Origin: Toxoplasma gondii ME49
Lineage: Eukaryota; Apicomplexa; Conoidasida; Eucoccidiorida; Sarcocystidae
Length of the DNA stretch: 64,000 bases
Direction: 5' to 3'
Assembly (NCBI RefSeq): GCF_000006565.2
Contig: NC_031479.1
Span: forward strand, 3,746,289-3,810,288
The position numbers and the translations under genes are program-made. Each line of letters begins with the position of its first letter. Positions within the stretch are counted from its first letter, which is position 1. The notes beneath the pieces are model-generated. The model saw only the letters and a list, made by a program, of their open reading frames with translations, searched no databases and was not told the origin of the DNA. This document shows positions 1 to 12,529 of this stretch, in pieces.

Positions 1-3000
1 GGCAGCTGGTTGCCTCGATTTGAGCCCCAGACGTAGAGCTGCAGAGGCATGAGGGGATCCGTGGCACACGCGAGAGCCGAGAGGAGCGCCTCGCGCCCGC
101 TGGCGCAGCCGGCAGAGGAGACAATCGACCCGCGAGACCACGTGCTCGACCGCGAAGAGTCTGTGAAAGGCCCAAAGAGCCTCTGGAGACCAGAGCGACT
201 CGCTGCAGTGCGGGCGGGACTGAAGAATAGGCGATCCGGGAGCGGGTCGCCGAAGGACGAGGCGCAAAAGAAAGGAACGGAGGGTCGCCCAACAAAGCTG
301 GGGACGATATGAGTAACAGAGCCCCTGTCAGAGGTGGCGGGAGACCCGGGCGTGAGGTGAGGGGACGAGGAAACAGACTTTGAGGAAATGGACGCCAGCG
401 ACAGCGAGCAAGAGGAAAGACAGCTGTCACGGGGTTCCGTCCGGTTGCTGGGGCGCAGCTCGAGGACAGACGAGGGAAGAGCGTCTTCGTTAGGCGGAGG
501 CGCCACAGAGAGAACAGGGAGAGAATGGACTGCATGTTTGAGAAGAGCGTCCTCAGAGTGCGGAACAACTGCTTCGGGAATTGCATTGCTTCTCCCCCTC
601 GAACTGGCGCCTCCTTCACTGCCCGAATCCCCAAAGACAGACTCCTGTTGCCGTCTCGGTTCCGATCGACTCGGGTCGATGTCCCGTGCTTCGCCAGGGC
701 AGAGAGTCTCGGATGTCTCTTCTCTCAGACGGTGGGCCTCAACAATTGGAGAGTCTTTCCTCTCCGCGTTCCCTCCCTCGTCTTCCCCCGGACTTCTTTC
801 TTCTGCTGTCGACCCTTCTCTTCTACTGACTCCCTGCAGAGAGTCTTCCTTTCTCCTCGCGACTCCTGTTTGGCCAGTCCTCTCTCCCTCCCTTTTTGTC
901 TCCCCTCCGGCTTCTTTCCCTTCCACATCTGGCTCGGACTCGCCAGGTCCGAGAGCACACCGCTTCGAGGTTTCTCCTAGCGAGAGGTCACTGTGTTCAT
1001 GGGTCTGTGGGGTGGCCTCTGGGGTCTGGGAGCCAGCATACTTCCTACCAACCATATACAAGGCCGCTGCTTTCCTTTCTTCCCTTTCGGTTTTGCCCTC
1101 ACCTCTCTCCCTTTCCTCTTTATCTTCTCCTTCGCTCCCGACGCCTTCAGAAATGGTCTCCCACCTGTCGGCGCATGTCCTGTCCCCCCGATCGAGAGAG
1201 TGACCTTCGCCAGCTAGCTGGCTTGCTGCGTCTTCGCGCGGAGGCAACACGCACAGCGCGTTCCCCGCGGCACACGACTCGCTGTTGCGGAGCGACCCGT
1301 TGGAGGCAGAGCTTTTGGGAGACGCCGCCCTCGACTCCATGTCTGTACTCCAGGAGACGAACGACTGTCTCTCTGCATGCAGGGGCCGCGCCGGAGCAGC
1401 AGAGAACGGGGCGGAAAAAGAGGCGGATGGCTTTCCACGGTAGATGTCGAGAAGTGTACGCGTGGCTGCTGCACCCTGTCGCGGACTCGGGGAAGGAACA
1501 GGGTCGTGGATCGTGAAGGATGTCGAATATGAGGCTGCGACTGCGAGTGTGAAGTCCCCGCCGAGAGCCACCTCGTGCACTTGAATGTAACACGGCTTCG
1601 AGGAGGACAGAACGAAGGGAAGCTGCAGGTAGAAAGACAACCCAAGACAGAAACCGAAGACCTCAAAGATGGCGAGACGCCAACCTCCGTGACCGGCTGA
1701 CGGACGCAAAACCGTAAACCGAGGAAGCGACTCCGGCTAGCCTGGTGTTCTGCGGAAAAGGAAGCTAGAGCGCCCCCCCAAAACGGGACACGAATAAGGT
1801 AAGGAACACGAGAGAAAACACTGCCTTAAACCAAGTGTAGAACAGGCAAATGATCGGCATACATCTGTGGGGGTCTCTTGACTTTTTTCTTCCCCTCTCT
1901 GACAAAGTCCGAGGACCACGTGTAAATCCAAAGTTCTGCGTTGAAACGCATGAACAAGTTCCCCTGTCTTGTTACCTCGACAGGCGTGTATTGGTTCCTC
2001 AATGTGTTGCACCCTAGTTCTCCTTCTGAACCTTTGCCCCACAAAAAAAGTTGGTCCCCGCCTCGGTGGGCGGCACTGCCGCGCTCCGTCCCGTAGGGCT
2101 CGCCGACGCCTTCTGGAAATCCCCAGCGTCGTCGTCGTTCCAAATCCGAGAGACGCAGTTCATCTGCAGAAATTGAAAAAAGTAAAGACACACAGCCGGC
2201 CCGGACTCAAAATAACCTGTCCGGTCTGCGCGAAGACACTGCCTTCGCCGCACTGGAGAAGACACGATGGATTATATATGTATAGTTATATTTGCACACA
2301 CGCAGAGATATAGGCAACCAAGTTATGATTGCTGTAAACGGTAATCGAGCTACATTTCGCGTTCAGAATCTGCGTAAAGTTGTGATCCGTTTCCTGGATT
2401 TTAAAGGCAGATCCAGGATCTCCAGTGTCAGGCGCAAACATACCAGACAATGAAATGCGCGGGATGCCCCTTAGACATCACGAGCACCGGAGACACGAGC
2501 TCGCTGACACGAGGATCAACGTTTTGATCTACATGTCACTCAGCCGACTTTTATGTCTTCAGATAAGGCCTTTCACTCATCCTGTATCTTGTCTTCTCCC
2601 TCTTGTCTCTCTGCTTTGTCCATAGAAGATCTGTCACTTGACCCTCAGGACGAGAGGCGTCACAGGCAGTTCACCTACCTTTTCCCCTCGGTGTGTCTCC
2701 TCATGGATGCGTGCGTCTAAAGCCCTCAAAAACTCCCACCGTGTCTCTGCCACTATCCGCAAACACCTTCACCCAACATATATATATATATATATGTATA
2801 TATATTATGTTTTCCCCTGGATCCCGATATCTTCCTGTGAAGATGCAAATACAACTGCACACCAGCACATGTCTCTCTACTGTATTTCTTGCCAAATCGC
2901 CTTGGAGCAGCTTTTTTTCTCCTCTCACGGCCTCACCCTTCTCAAGCCTTTTCAGTTGCTTACCATCGGTTTCTGCTCTTGCGTGTCTGCTCCAGCTGTC

Positions 3001-6000
3001 GCGTTTGGTTTCGTGGAAGAGTCTCGCCCGGTACCTTTGCGCGGGACTCATCAGCATGAGAAGCGACCGTCTCTGACCCCAGCTCGCACGCGAGGGCCCG
3101 AGGCGGCCCCTGGGGGCCAGTTGGCCCAGACCCGCCCTGTCTCCTGGCCCGCGGAGCGAAAGGCGCGCCGTCAGGCGATCCCTCGCCACCCGTCGCCCTG
3201 CGTCACGCACGGGGACCGACTGTCTCGTCGCAGGCGAGAAGAAGAAGCCGTCAACGGGCCGCGAGCGAAATGGAAGGGATCGCCGGGCCTCCGGGCGGCA
3301 GGCGGCAGGAGACACGCCGAAAAGCGCCCGACCTCCTGGCAACGGTCCCAGCGTGGAAGAGGTGTACTGCGCCGACCTCTTCTTCATTTCCTCCAGAACG
3401 TAGTCTCGATATGCAGCGCCTTGCTCGCGCAACTGCAGAAGCGCTACTTCTGTGTACGCAGTTCGAGGGAGACGCGCGACGCCCACAGCCGCGCAGTGAG
3501 AGTCCCCCGACGCAATTCGCGTCACATGCACGCTGCACAGAGCCCGAAGAGGCTGGGGTGTGCAGATGAACAGAGGCTCTACAGACCGCCTTCGCGAAAA
3601 AAACCAACTGCGCTGAAAAGAGAGACATGAAAAACATGCCTGCATGCAGCTTGCCGAAGGTGCGTTGAACGTTTCGAACTCCACACCTTTTCCGATCCAG
3701 TGGACGTTTCTTGATGCGCTCAAGATTCCATAGAAACCTACACCCCATGCAATATATGCATATGAGATGCATACATGTATATGCACACAAACAGAACCTA
3801 TGTATCTTTGTAAATACACAAAAAGCTGTACACGTATATATTATGGATATGTAGAAAAATGATATACACAATATGCATTTGCATAATACGTATAAGGAGA
3901 TGTTTGCATTTGACTGTACCGACAGTGTGCACGGGGGGAAGGATGGAGAAACGGGCTGCCCGGGTGTTTTCTGTGAACGAAACGCTGGTTTTACTCCTTA
4001 CGTTCGTCGCATGTTTCGGCGCCCCCATGCCCAACACACCGAAGCGGCCTCTGCCCCACACAAAAACTTGTCCGTCCTCCGTCAGACATAAACTGTGATA
4101 CTTGCCGAGGGCAATCTGAAAAATAGCGACGCCAACACAGAACCTGGTGCATGCGCGAAACTCAGTAACAGTAAAACTTCTTTTTCGAGAAATCCAAAAC
4201 AGACGAGAAACAAGAAAGAATCTACGCGCGTCCTTCTGTGCACGCTCGGACCTACACACAGAAATCGGGTATGCCACTGCCTAGATCTCTGTCTGCCTAT
4301 AAATCTTCCTATCCACATATACGCACGAACCAACTTATGTGAACATTCACAGATCAATCTGTCTAGCGTATCAGCTTGGATGCGTTATCTGTCAACCTCT
4401 CAATATCTCTCTACCTTGAAATCTTTCCATCCATGCACCTACAACATATACATATATATATATATATATGTAGGTATGTGCAGCCATACGTATGTAGCAC
4501 TCCGTCTAACTTATTGCTTTGCATGTGTTCCAGCTGCTGATCTGTCGACCTGAGTTTTCTGTCCACATACGTTCACACACCCCCTGGTCGAATCTGGAGC
4601 CATCTCCCCATTTGTCTTTATCCGTCTGTTTCTCTAGTGCAAACACGCACGCGTTTTGCGCGCGCAAACATTTGCTCTCATCCACTTCGACAGAGAGCGC
4701 TGCTCGGTTTTCCAGCCTCTCACTTGAACGACGGCGATTCCTTTTTGGGGGAACCGGACGCGCCAGGGGAGCATCGCCACGCAGGCTCCAGCTCCAGGGT
4801 CCATCCCGCATTGTCCGAACTGAGGAAATCGAAAGAAGAGAATTCACACGGAAAAGACCCTGGCGAGGCAAAGCCGAAACGGAGCTTACAGCAGTATTCT
4901 CAAAAAACTTTAGCACGTTCTTTATAAACACCCATGGCCAGGAGAGACAAACTCACCGAGTCGAAAGAAGAAAAGGGACAAACAGTGGAGGCAGGGGAGA
5001 ATCTCGAGGACAGAGACGAGAAAGGCCTCTGAGAGAGACGCAGACACAATGTCGAAACCGAAAAGCAGCAAGAAGACGGCACCCTGTGGTTTAAGCCACG
5101 AAAAGCGCAGGCGCGAGACAAACCTGAAAGAAACAGACAGAGGGCGACTGAGACGACTCTCTTTCTGGTCTTCTTCAACCCCGTGTGTACACAGGCGACA
5201 ACGCAAGGAAAGCTATGAAGAATCGTCACAGTAATTTTCGTCTCGCTCTTCTTACCTGGTTGTTTCCCCACATCCACAGGCGATCCTTGGCATCAATCAA
5301 TGCGGAGTGCCTGATACACAGTGAACAGGTTTCTCGCTTGACACTGTCTCGTCGGATCTCTGAACTACCACGAGAAAGAAGACGCCTCTGATGTGCCATT
5401 CTCATTTCCTTTCTACGACTCACGTTCTAATTCCCCGTGGTAAACACAGTCAATGAATGGCGGAAGGAGCCGACCGAGGAAAGCCAGGGCGAGGACCGAC
5501 AGAAACGAAGAGCAGTCGAGCCAACATGAAGCAGAGCGGATGTGCGCAAGAAGCGAAGACTCGAGCTGGGATGAGAAAAGACACCCGCGACAGCGTAGGG
5601 TCGACTAGAGTGATGTCGCGACTGCCAAAGTCGAGAACGGACTTCACGCCCAGAAGCGTCTCCGGAGCACTGCTTTGTCTCTAAATCGTGCGTTTCACAC
5701 AAACAGATCTCATACTCATAGGCCACAGGTTTGAGAACCTTTGAACATCTAACACTGCACTCGAAAACGGGACGCTCAACAGGGAATACAGGCTGCAAAA
5801 ACGCGCTAGTTGAACCCTCTTGTGCGTCGTCGAGGAGTCTTCTTCGTTTCGAAGTTGACACGCAGCTACAGAAAATGGGGATGCAAACGCTTCCGCTGAA
5901 TGCCGGCTCTCCAGCTCGCTTGGAACCTCGAAAGAAACGTCCTTTTTCGTACTTGTATCCGGCTGCGATAAACGCGACTGGGGAAGCGATTTTTCGGTAC

Positions 6001-9000
6001 TCCGGCCACATGAAAGAGTCCCCAAGAGGCATGCGTCGAGGCTTGCCGCAGCATGATATCGGCTGCCGCGTCTCCTTCGCTAGAAGACCCAGCTGGCCGT
6101 CCTGGTTGCTGCCGCAAAGCCACAGAGATCCATCCTGACAAAGAAACATGCTATGCTCCCCTGCGAGAAAAAGCAGCAGAAAGACCAAGTTCCACGGTAG
6201 CAGCAGAATGCGGTCTGTGGCTTTGTTCTCTCGTATTTACCGAACCGAGGCTCGCTTGGGTTTGCGTCGTTCAGCGGACACTCTGTAGATCTGCAGATCT
6301 CTTCCTCACACATCTTGGCCTTATGGGAGTGGTGAGAAAAAGGAGAAACTTCAACTCATACGAGCAAAGAAAACGAACACTGGAGTAGTCTTTTTTCTGC
6401 CACTCTGAAGTACCAGAGAGTACGCTAATCCCTCAACTTCGCCTGGACCCGAATACTGGTATGAGCCACCCTTTGAGTGTCGTAAAACGTTGAATGGAAT
6501 CCTTTTCTCCTGTCTTAGGCACCCCGTTGAGGCTGTGGACCTGAACGCTTTTCACACCGAAGCCCCCGGCAACGTGGAACCAAGATCCCTTCTCCAGTTC
6601 AGCTCAAGTTCACCAGCACACACATGCAAACAGTTCGACGATCATTCAGAAGATCTGCGGCAGCTTTCACCCGGAAGAAATGCGAATCGCCACACACTGA
6701 TGAAGGCCATCTGTCCGCCATCTGTGTTGCGTCCTCACCTCCCAGAGCGACGTCGCTGACGCGGTAGACCGTCCCGAATTCGCGTAACAGCACAGGCTTC
6801 CAGCCAAAAGCTTCCTCTGGCGATGCAGGTCTTCGGCGTTTCGCTTGGAGCCTCTGATCGGCTTTCGCGGCTCGACTGGCGAGAGTTTGTGGGGTCGCAG
6901 GTCCACCCTCCCAGACTCGCCGCGAGGAGAGAGGACTCGATGAGCTTCGTCGTTCGGAAACGTCTCTTCCCATTCCTCGTCTTGTGAAAAAATCAAAGAC
7001 CTGACGAAAGCCACGATCCGGGGACGGCCGCGCGCCAGCAGACGAGCGTGCAGCGGACTCCGCTCTCGACTGCGAAGAAGCCTCTCCTCTATTCTCTCTG
7101 CTGTTCTCCTTTTCTCCCCTCTCTCCAGAGACACGCGACGAAGATTCCTTGCGCATCCCAAACAGACGCTTGTACCAGGGAGTTCGGTAACTCTCGGAAC
7201 TCGTCTGGACGGAAGAAGACGAAGCAGAAGAAGACGGAAAAGAAGATGAAGAAGGAGAAGAAGACGAGGAAGACGGTGATGAAGAAGACGACAGAGAAGA
7301 AGCGAGGGGAGAGGCGACAGAAGGCGAAGGAGGGAAGGCCGAGTTTTGATTGAACCCAAGAAGCGCGTCTGCCAGCCCGGCAGGTGGACATGAGGAAGAG
7401 CGACGATAGCGAGAAGAAGGATATGAACCTGCCGCCTCGTTGATACTCGGATTTTCTTCAAACGCAACACTCGATGACTCATTTGTCTTCTCTCCCACAG
7501 AAGAATTCTCGAGTTCCGCGAGACCGGGATGTACCGAGTTAGGCGCCTCTCCCTCGATATCCAAGACGTTTTCTGAAGTGTCTTTCTTCTTATGTTTCTC
7601 TTGCCACGGGACTGTCAGAGTTTCCAACGCGGTGAAGTCCTTGACAGCTGCCTTCGGAGCAGGCGCTCTAGAGAGGTTCACAGCACCTTCTTCAACTTCA
7701 TCCTTCTCTCTTCTTCCGCCTTTCTTCTCTTCTCCTCTTTCCTCTCCTTCCCGTTCTCCTACTTCCTCTTTGCTCTCTTCCCCTCTTTCCTGGTCCTTGT
7801 CTTCTCGTCTGCCCTCTTCCTTCTCATCTTTTTTCTCTTCCTCTTCATCTTTTTTCTCTTCCTCTTCATCTTTTTTCTCTTCCTTCTCTTCTTTTCTATC
7901 TTCCTTGTTTTCTCGTCCGTTCTCTCCCTTCTCTCCTCTTCTGTGCTCTTCTTCCTGTTCTCCCCTCTTTTCGTTCTCTTCTTCCCTCGTCTGTGCTCCT
8001 TCGTCTTCGCTAGTTGCTCGGCCTCGTAGAACGGTCTCTGAGGAGCCATTCTGGACAGGAACCAGCGTCGAAGTGCCACACGGTTCCGAGGGAACGAGGA
8101 GGAGATCTCCGCCGCCTGTCGCGGTCCTCCCTGAGGCCTCGCCTCGGCCGCAAAGTCCGGTCTCCCCTGGCGCTGTCAAGCCTGCTTTGGAGGAAGGCGA
8201 CCGAGTTGCAGGTGAGGAGAGAGCAGAGGAGGCGGACGGAGCAGCAGACGACCCGGCTGCCGACCATGTCGAGGACACAGAGAAAGCGAAAGCATCGTTG
8301 AGGGGAGATCCCTCTGCAGTGGTCGAGTCCGTCCCACGGACGCCGGAAGCTTCTTCCTGTCTCTCTTCTTTCCGGCCGTTGTGTCTCCTCGGCGTTCGCC
8401 TCGAGTGCTGAGGCGCCACTTCAAACCTTGCCCTTCTCTCCGGTCTCCCCGACACACCCTTACAACTCTCCGCAGCCAGAGAACTATCTTCTTCTTCGTC
8501 GTCTGCAAAGCCTCCTCGGCCGAGCTGGCCTGAGGCATTGTGACCCCACAACAAGACGCTGCCTCCCTCCGTGAGGGCAGCGGAGTGGAAGCGGCCGCAA
8601 AATACTCGAGAGACAGTTGCAGGTTTCTCCAGCGCTTGCAGAGAAGCCCCACACGAAGGAGAAAAGGGAGAACGAGGAGACGAACTCGAGGAAGCAGAAG
8701 CTGACAGCAGCTGCTGAGCCCGAAGAGTGGGCAGCTCCACAACTACCGGCGCCGAGTGATGCTTCAAAGGAAACCCCAGTTGCCCGTAACTGTTCTTTCC
8801 TACAACAACACACATATCCAGCATAAAGGACCTCTCTATGTATAGTATATAATCCGATTTGAATATAAATACCCATAAACATATATATATTTATATATAT
8901 GCATATATATATGTTTATTCTGTGAAAACGAAGGGACAAATAGATACAGGGATGGAGAGAGGGACCGAAATGGAGGACAGAAAATGGAAGAGAGAAGCTT

Positions 9001-10640
9001 CCGGAATTTGATGTGACCTTAGAGGGATAGGTATATGAGTGGAGAAGGATGCTCCGGCTGTAGGAGAGAAGTCGACAGGAAGGAAAGGAAACGGAGCTGC
9101 CGCACATGGGTCGCCGGACAGGGACAGACCCGAGAGAGGAGACAACCACCGACGGCGAGGCAGCTCGACGGACAACAGAAAGCAGAAGGGTGCCCATCGA
9201 CTGAGAGACCCATGACCGCACATTAGAGAGACAGTCGGAGACAAGAGAGGGGAGAGAACGCGGCCGACGCCGTGATATCGAGACGGAGGAGTGGGATGAG
9301 ATGGCGAACGATCGACGACAAAACCGATCGACGCAAAGACAGAGAAGAAGAGTCGAGAAGTCGACAGAGCAGAACAGCGACGGAGAAGAAAACGAGAAAG
9401 GCATCCAGAGAAAAAGGTAAGATTACGGAGGAGCCCTACCGAAAGAAAGCACGAGGGTCTTCTTTTTGATAGCAAAAACTTCATCTTGAATATCTCCAGC
9501 AGCGGCACGAAGGAGAAGGTGGTCCAGTTCGTCCGAAACAGTTTCTGAGGACGCAGCGAGGGGCTTTGAGGAAGAAGGCGACTTGCGGTGCTCGTCTTCT
9601 CCGTCTGTCGCGTTTCCCTGTCTCAACCCTCCCAGAGACTCTCCTTCTCCCGCCTTCTCTTCAGACTTGCTTCTCTTCTCGCTCTTCTCGCTCCTCGACT
9701 CCTGAACTCCTTTTCCAACGAGAAGCTCCAAAAGATGGAGGTCTTCTTCTGAAGGACCCTCGCCTCCCCACAAATCCCAGATCTGCTCTCCTTCCTCCTC
9801 TTCTTCTCCGTTTTCTCCTCCGTCTTCTTTTTCGCCAGCTTCTGCTGCTTCTTGATCTGTACTGGAAGCAGACCCGCTTGTCTCGGCGCCTTCTTCTTCC
9901 CTCGAAGTGAGTCCTTCGTCTCGTGCGTCACCTGTTCTCCTCCGACTCCGCCCTCGCCTCTCCTGGCCCGATAGTCCGAACGCCTGTCTCCGCGGTTGGG
10001 CCTGCATGCACTCCTTCTTCAGCTGTCCGGCGCCTCTGCGTCCTTGCTCTTCCTCCTCACTTGAAGACTCATCTTCTGTCGACTCACCGAAACGAGACAC
10101 ACGAGAAGCACTGTCGAGGTCGGGACAAGAGCCTGCCCGCCTCAGCGGTCCGTACTGCATTTCTTCTTCTCCCTCTCGAGACTGCAAGCCTGCGAGCACA
10201 GCCCCCTCCTCAGGTGTGTAGCTCTCGCGGTGGATCTCAACGCTTCCGTAGGCTCTTATTTCCCCCCAGATGCTCTTCTTCCCCTTCGCCTTCCTCTTCG
10301 GTGCATCTCTCGGCAGAGCCCTGCGATTCACGAGTTCTGTCGGTTCGTGCTCTCCTCTGTCACCTGGCTGGACCCTCGCACTGCCTCCGCATCTCCTTTC
10401 GATCGAGCTAATTTCCTCCTCTGCTCTCTCATCTGCTTCCACGTTCGCCGATGTCCCCCACTGCTTTCCTTCTCCTGCCTGCGACTCTTCTCTGTCTCGC
10501 TCTTCTGTGTCTCTCTCCTCTTCTCTCCCTGTCTCTCTCTGTTCTCCCTCCCGCTGTTCGTTATCTTCTCCTCCTTCGCCTTCCTCTTTGTCGGGAGACG
10601 TGGGCAGGCGAGCCCGAGGGGAAGACGCAGATTCCTGCAT
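1..10640 (-). CDS. Giant RCC1-repeat beta-propeller protein (3' end outside window)
   Basis: Nine exons join with consistent phase on the minus strand: 10640-9440, 8799-6739, 6160-5953, 5310-5256, 4819-4724, 4115-4002, 3612-2937, 2163-1976 and 1622-<1, about 2073 codons in the window. Residues 1-390 are acidic and low-complexity. Seven RCC1 blades follow. Recognisable pieces are LSFGKNSYGQLG (exon 1/2 junction), LLWGHNASGQLG, VALGGGEHSMFL with LWLCGSNQDGQLG, GYKHSALI with LWMWGNNQFGQCG, IALGKYHSLCL with VFVWGRGRFGVLG, IASGDSHCAAV with LFLWGKGSEGELG, and VALGGDFTLAV with LYVWGSNRGNQL at the left edge. Long Ser/Glu/Lys-rich insertions interrupt the propeller between blades 2 and 3, inside blade 6 and inside blade 7. 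RCC1 propellers act as Ran exchange factors or as protein-interaction platforms. The insertions argue against a plain Ran-GEF, and the role is unknown. An acceptor-like site near 10691 leaves room for an upstream exon, so the start is provisional. Confidence 0.85.
2777..2807. repeat. (TA)n microsatellite in RCC1 intron 7
   Basis: An alternating TA tract with one interruption lies in the intron between the exons ending at 2937 and starting at 2163 of the minus-strand RCC1 gene. Confidence 0.85.
4446..4470. repeat. (TA)n microsatellite in RCC1 intron 5
   Basis: Alternating TA tract within the intron between the exons 4819-4724 and 4115-4002 of the minus-strand RCC1 gene. Confidence 0.85.
7787..7900 (-). 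repeat. Glu/Lys-rich short tandem repeat inside the RCC1 gene
   Basis: The plus strand repeats a 21-base CT-rich unit about three times, read on the minus strand as EEEEKKD. It lies in the long charged insertion between RCC1 blades 2 and 3. Flanking sequence on both sides continues as imperfect Glu/Lys/Arg codons. It is probably an unstructured or single-helix linker that expands by slippage. Confidence 0.7.
8879..8914. repeat. (TA)n microsatellite in RCC1 intron 1
   Basis: TA-rich tract broken by TTTA and GC dinucleotides, inside the first identified intron (9439-8800) of the minus-strand RCC1 gene. Confidence 0.85.
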
Positions 10641-12529
10641 TTCTTCTGTTTCCCTTTCTGCGTCAATCGCCCGTTCGCGGCTTGTCCTCCCTGCTTGAAA
10701 GGAAACAGTGACGCCTCACAACGGGAGACACGCTGGCGCCTTTCGCACATCGACGGGGCGCGCGGTGGGCAGCAGGCCAGACGAATGAAAGGACAGAGAA
10801 GCGCAGAAGAAGGAAGAGAACTCGTTCGAGTGCTGGCGCCTCTTCACACACAGGGTCTTGCTGGACGGATGCATGCAAGGACAAGGTCGGAATAAGTCAG
10901 GAACATGCAGTCAAGCCGACGGAGAAACGATGAGAGGGGGTTGCCGAGGAAGAAGACAACGACGCTCATGAAGGAACCGAACAGCGAGAGAAGAGAGGAA
11001 TTCAGCACAGCGAAAGAGGAAGAAGGGGACAAAGAGGACTTGAAAACAGCGGGGAATTAGCGCGTAACAGATGTTGAGAGCGATGAGGGGAAGCAGGCTC
11101 GCTACGCCATGTAACTCAAAATAGAAACGAACTTCTGAAAAAGTTCCGCACTGTTTGCTCTGGGCGCGGCTGTTCCATCGTAAAGTTCTCAACTGCGGCC
11201 GCATCCCATCCCGAGCGTCGCGTAGGTGTGAGCATTCGGACAACCACTTGGTGTATTTCCATAGACGGCGGGAGAAAGCGAAAAAAACCATGCAGCTTTT
11301 CTTCTTGACCCTTCTCTCCCCGTTTTGACGAGAGTCTACAGCCTTCGAGCGGTGCTCGTGTTGACGTCGTCCGGGCGCGGCGAGGCGGGGCTGCGGCAGC
11401 TTCCCCTCTAAAGTCGGACAGACGGAATCGTTTTTCCGGTTGAGCAGAGGATTCTGGAACCCCGAAAAAGATTGGGGGAAACGGATCGCCTCTCGCGATC
11501 AGCTGCCGTGGAGACGTACCGAAGTTAGCAGAGCGCTCGTCGCACTCCGCTGCTCGAGAGACAACCAAGCTTGAGAAAAGCGGATTGGGAAACGAGGTCC
11601 TGCCTGGTGTTTCTGCAGAGGGCGCTGAACGCGGAACAAGAATTGTCCACGCACGAAAGAAATTCAAAAAAATCGGCCGCAGTTCCGCGGTCGAGAGATT
11701 TCCTGGAGAACCTCGCGTTCTGGGGATCCTATACATTTCCCAGCTGCTCTGCTAGCCTTCCCTTTCACGCGCTTCTCTCAACAGGGGAGACTCCACCGCA
11801 GCGTTGACGTCGCCTGCAGACAGAAAGGATCTGGATCGACGTGTTTTCTCAGCGTCCCGCTGCGTCTCCCCGTTGACTTCTCTCCTCACTCGAAATTGCG
11901 GCAACTGCCCCGCACAATTGTCCTTTTTGGCTCTTTCTGCGCGGAAACGCCTTCCGCGCTCGTCTTCCCCAACTGAGTGTTTTCCTCGCCTCCCACTCGG
12001 CCGGCTGGTAGAGGCGGGCACAGACAAAGGCACAAACGGCGAAACGGCGTGCGCATGCACACTCTTTTTCGTGGCTTCTTGCTTTTGCACTCTTTTCGAA
12101 ACCTCGCAATCACTCGTCTGATTTCCTTCCGCGGCATAATGCCTGACGTTCCCCTGCAGCGCCTAACGCAACGCACTGCCTTTTTCCCGTCGGAAACTGA
12201 CAGGTCCATTTGAACAGAACAGAGACGTTTGCATCCGCGTAGCGTTTCATCGCTCTCCGGCGTTTCGCATTTCCTGCAGCTTCGCAAACCGTTCTGCCGG
12301 CTTCCTCGTGACTTGCCTTTGCTGGAACGGCGTTTCAGCCCACACCCCCGTTCCGCTGCTTCTCGGCGCTCCGCCGGGTGTATGTACACCACACGCTTTC
12401 GCTTCGTGTCCAGTGGCCACTGCTGCTCCCAAGGTGGCGTTTCTCCCCCATTTTCTGCGTTCTTCGCGTTTTTTTCTGAGCATGCTAAGGATGGGTGCAC
12501 CCAGGCGGCTCAGATAGACAGCGGCGAAA
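10641..12529. promoter_or_regulatory. Head-to-head intergenic region of RCC1 and SPX-RING genes
   Basis: About 1.9 kb separates the start of the minus-strand RCC1 gene from the ATG of the plus-strand SPX-RING gene, so both promoters and 5' leaders should lie here. No convincing coding sequence was seen. The short open frames show no recognisable domain. A palindromic TGCATGCA lies at 10870-10877. The motif is overrepresented in Toxoplasma promoters and fits known AP2-factor preferences, but function here is inferred. An undetected 5' exon of the RCC1 gene could also fall in this stretch. Confidence 0.5.
10870..10877. promoter_or_regulatory. TGCATGCA motif upstream of the RCC1 gene
   Basis: A perfect palindromic octamer about 230 bases upstream of the provisional RCC1 start codon. 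GCATGC-type elements are known coccidian promoter motifs. The octamer also occurs inside exons elsewhere in this window (for example 20094, 44831, 45893 and 49400), so presence alone is weak evidence. Confidence 0.3.

Noticed and set aside
7440..8411. Plus-strand Ser-rich open frame of 323 codons
   Set aside because: It is antisense to the charged insertion of the RCC1 gene and open through composition. The minus frame links recognisable RCC1 blades.
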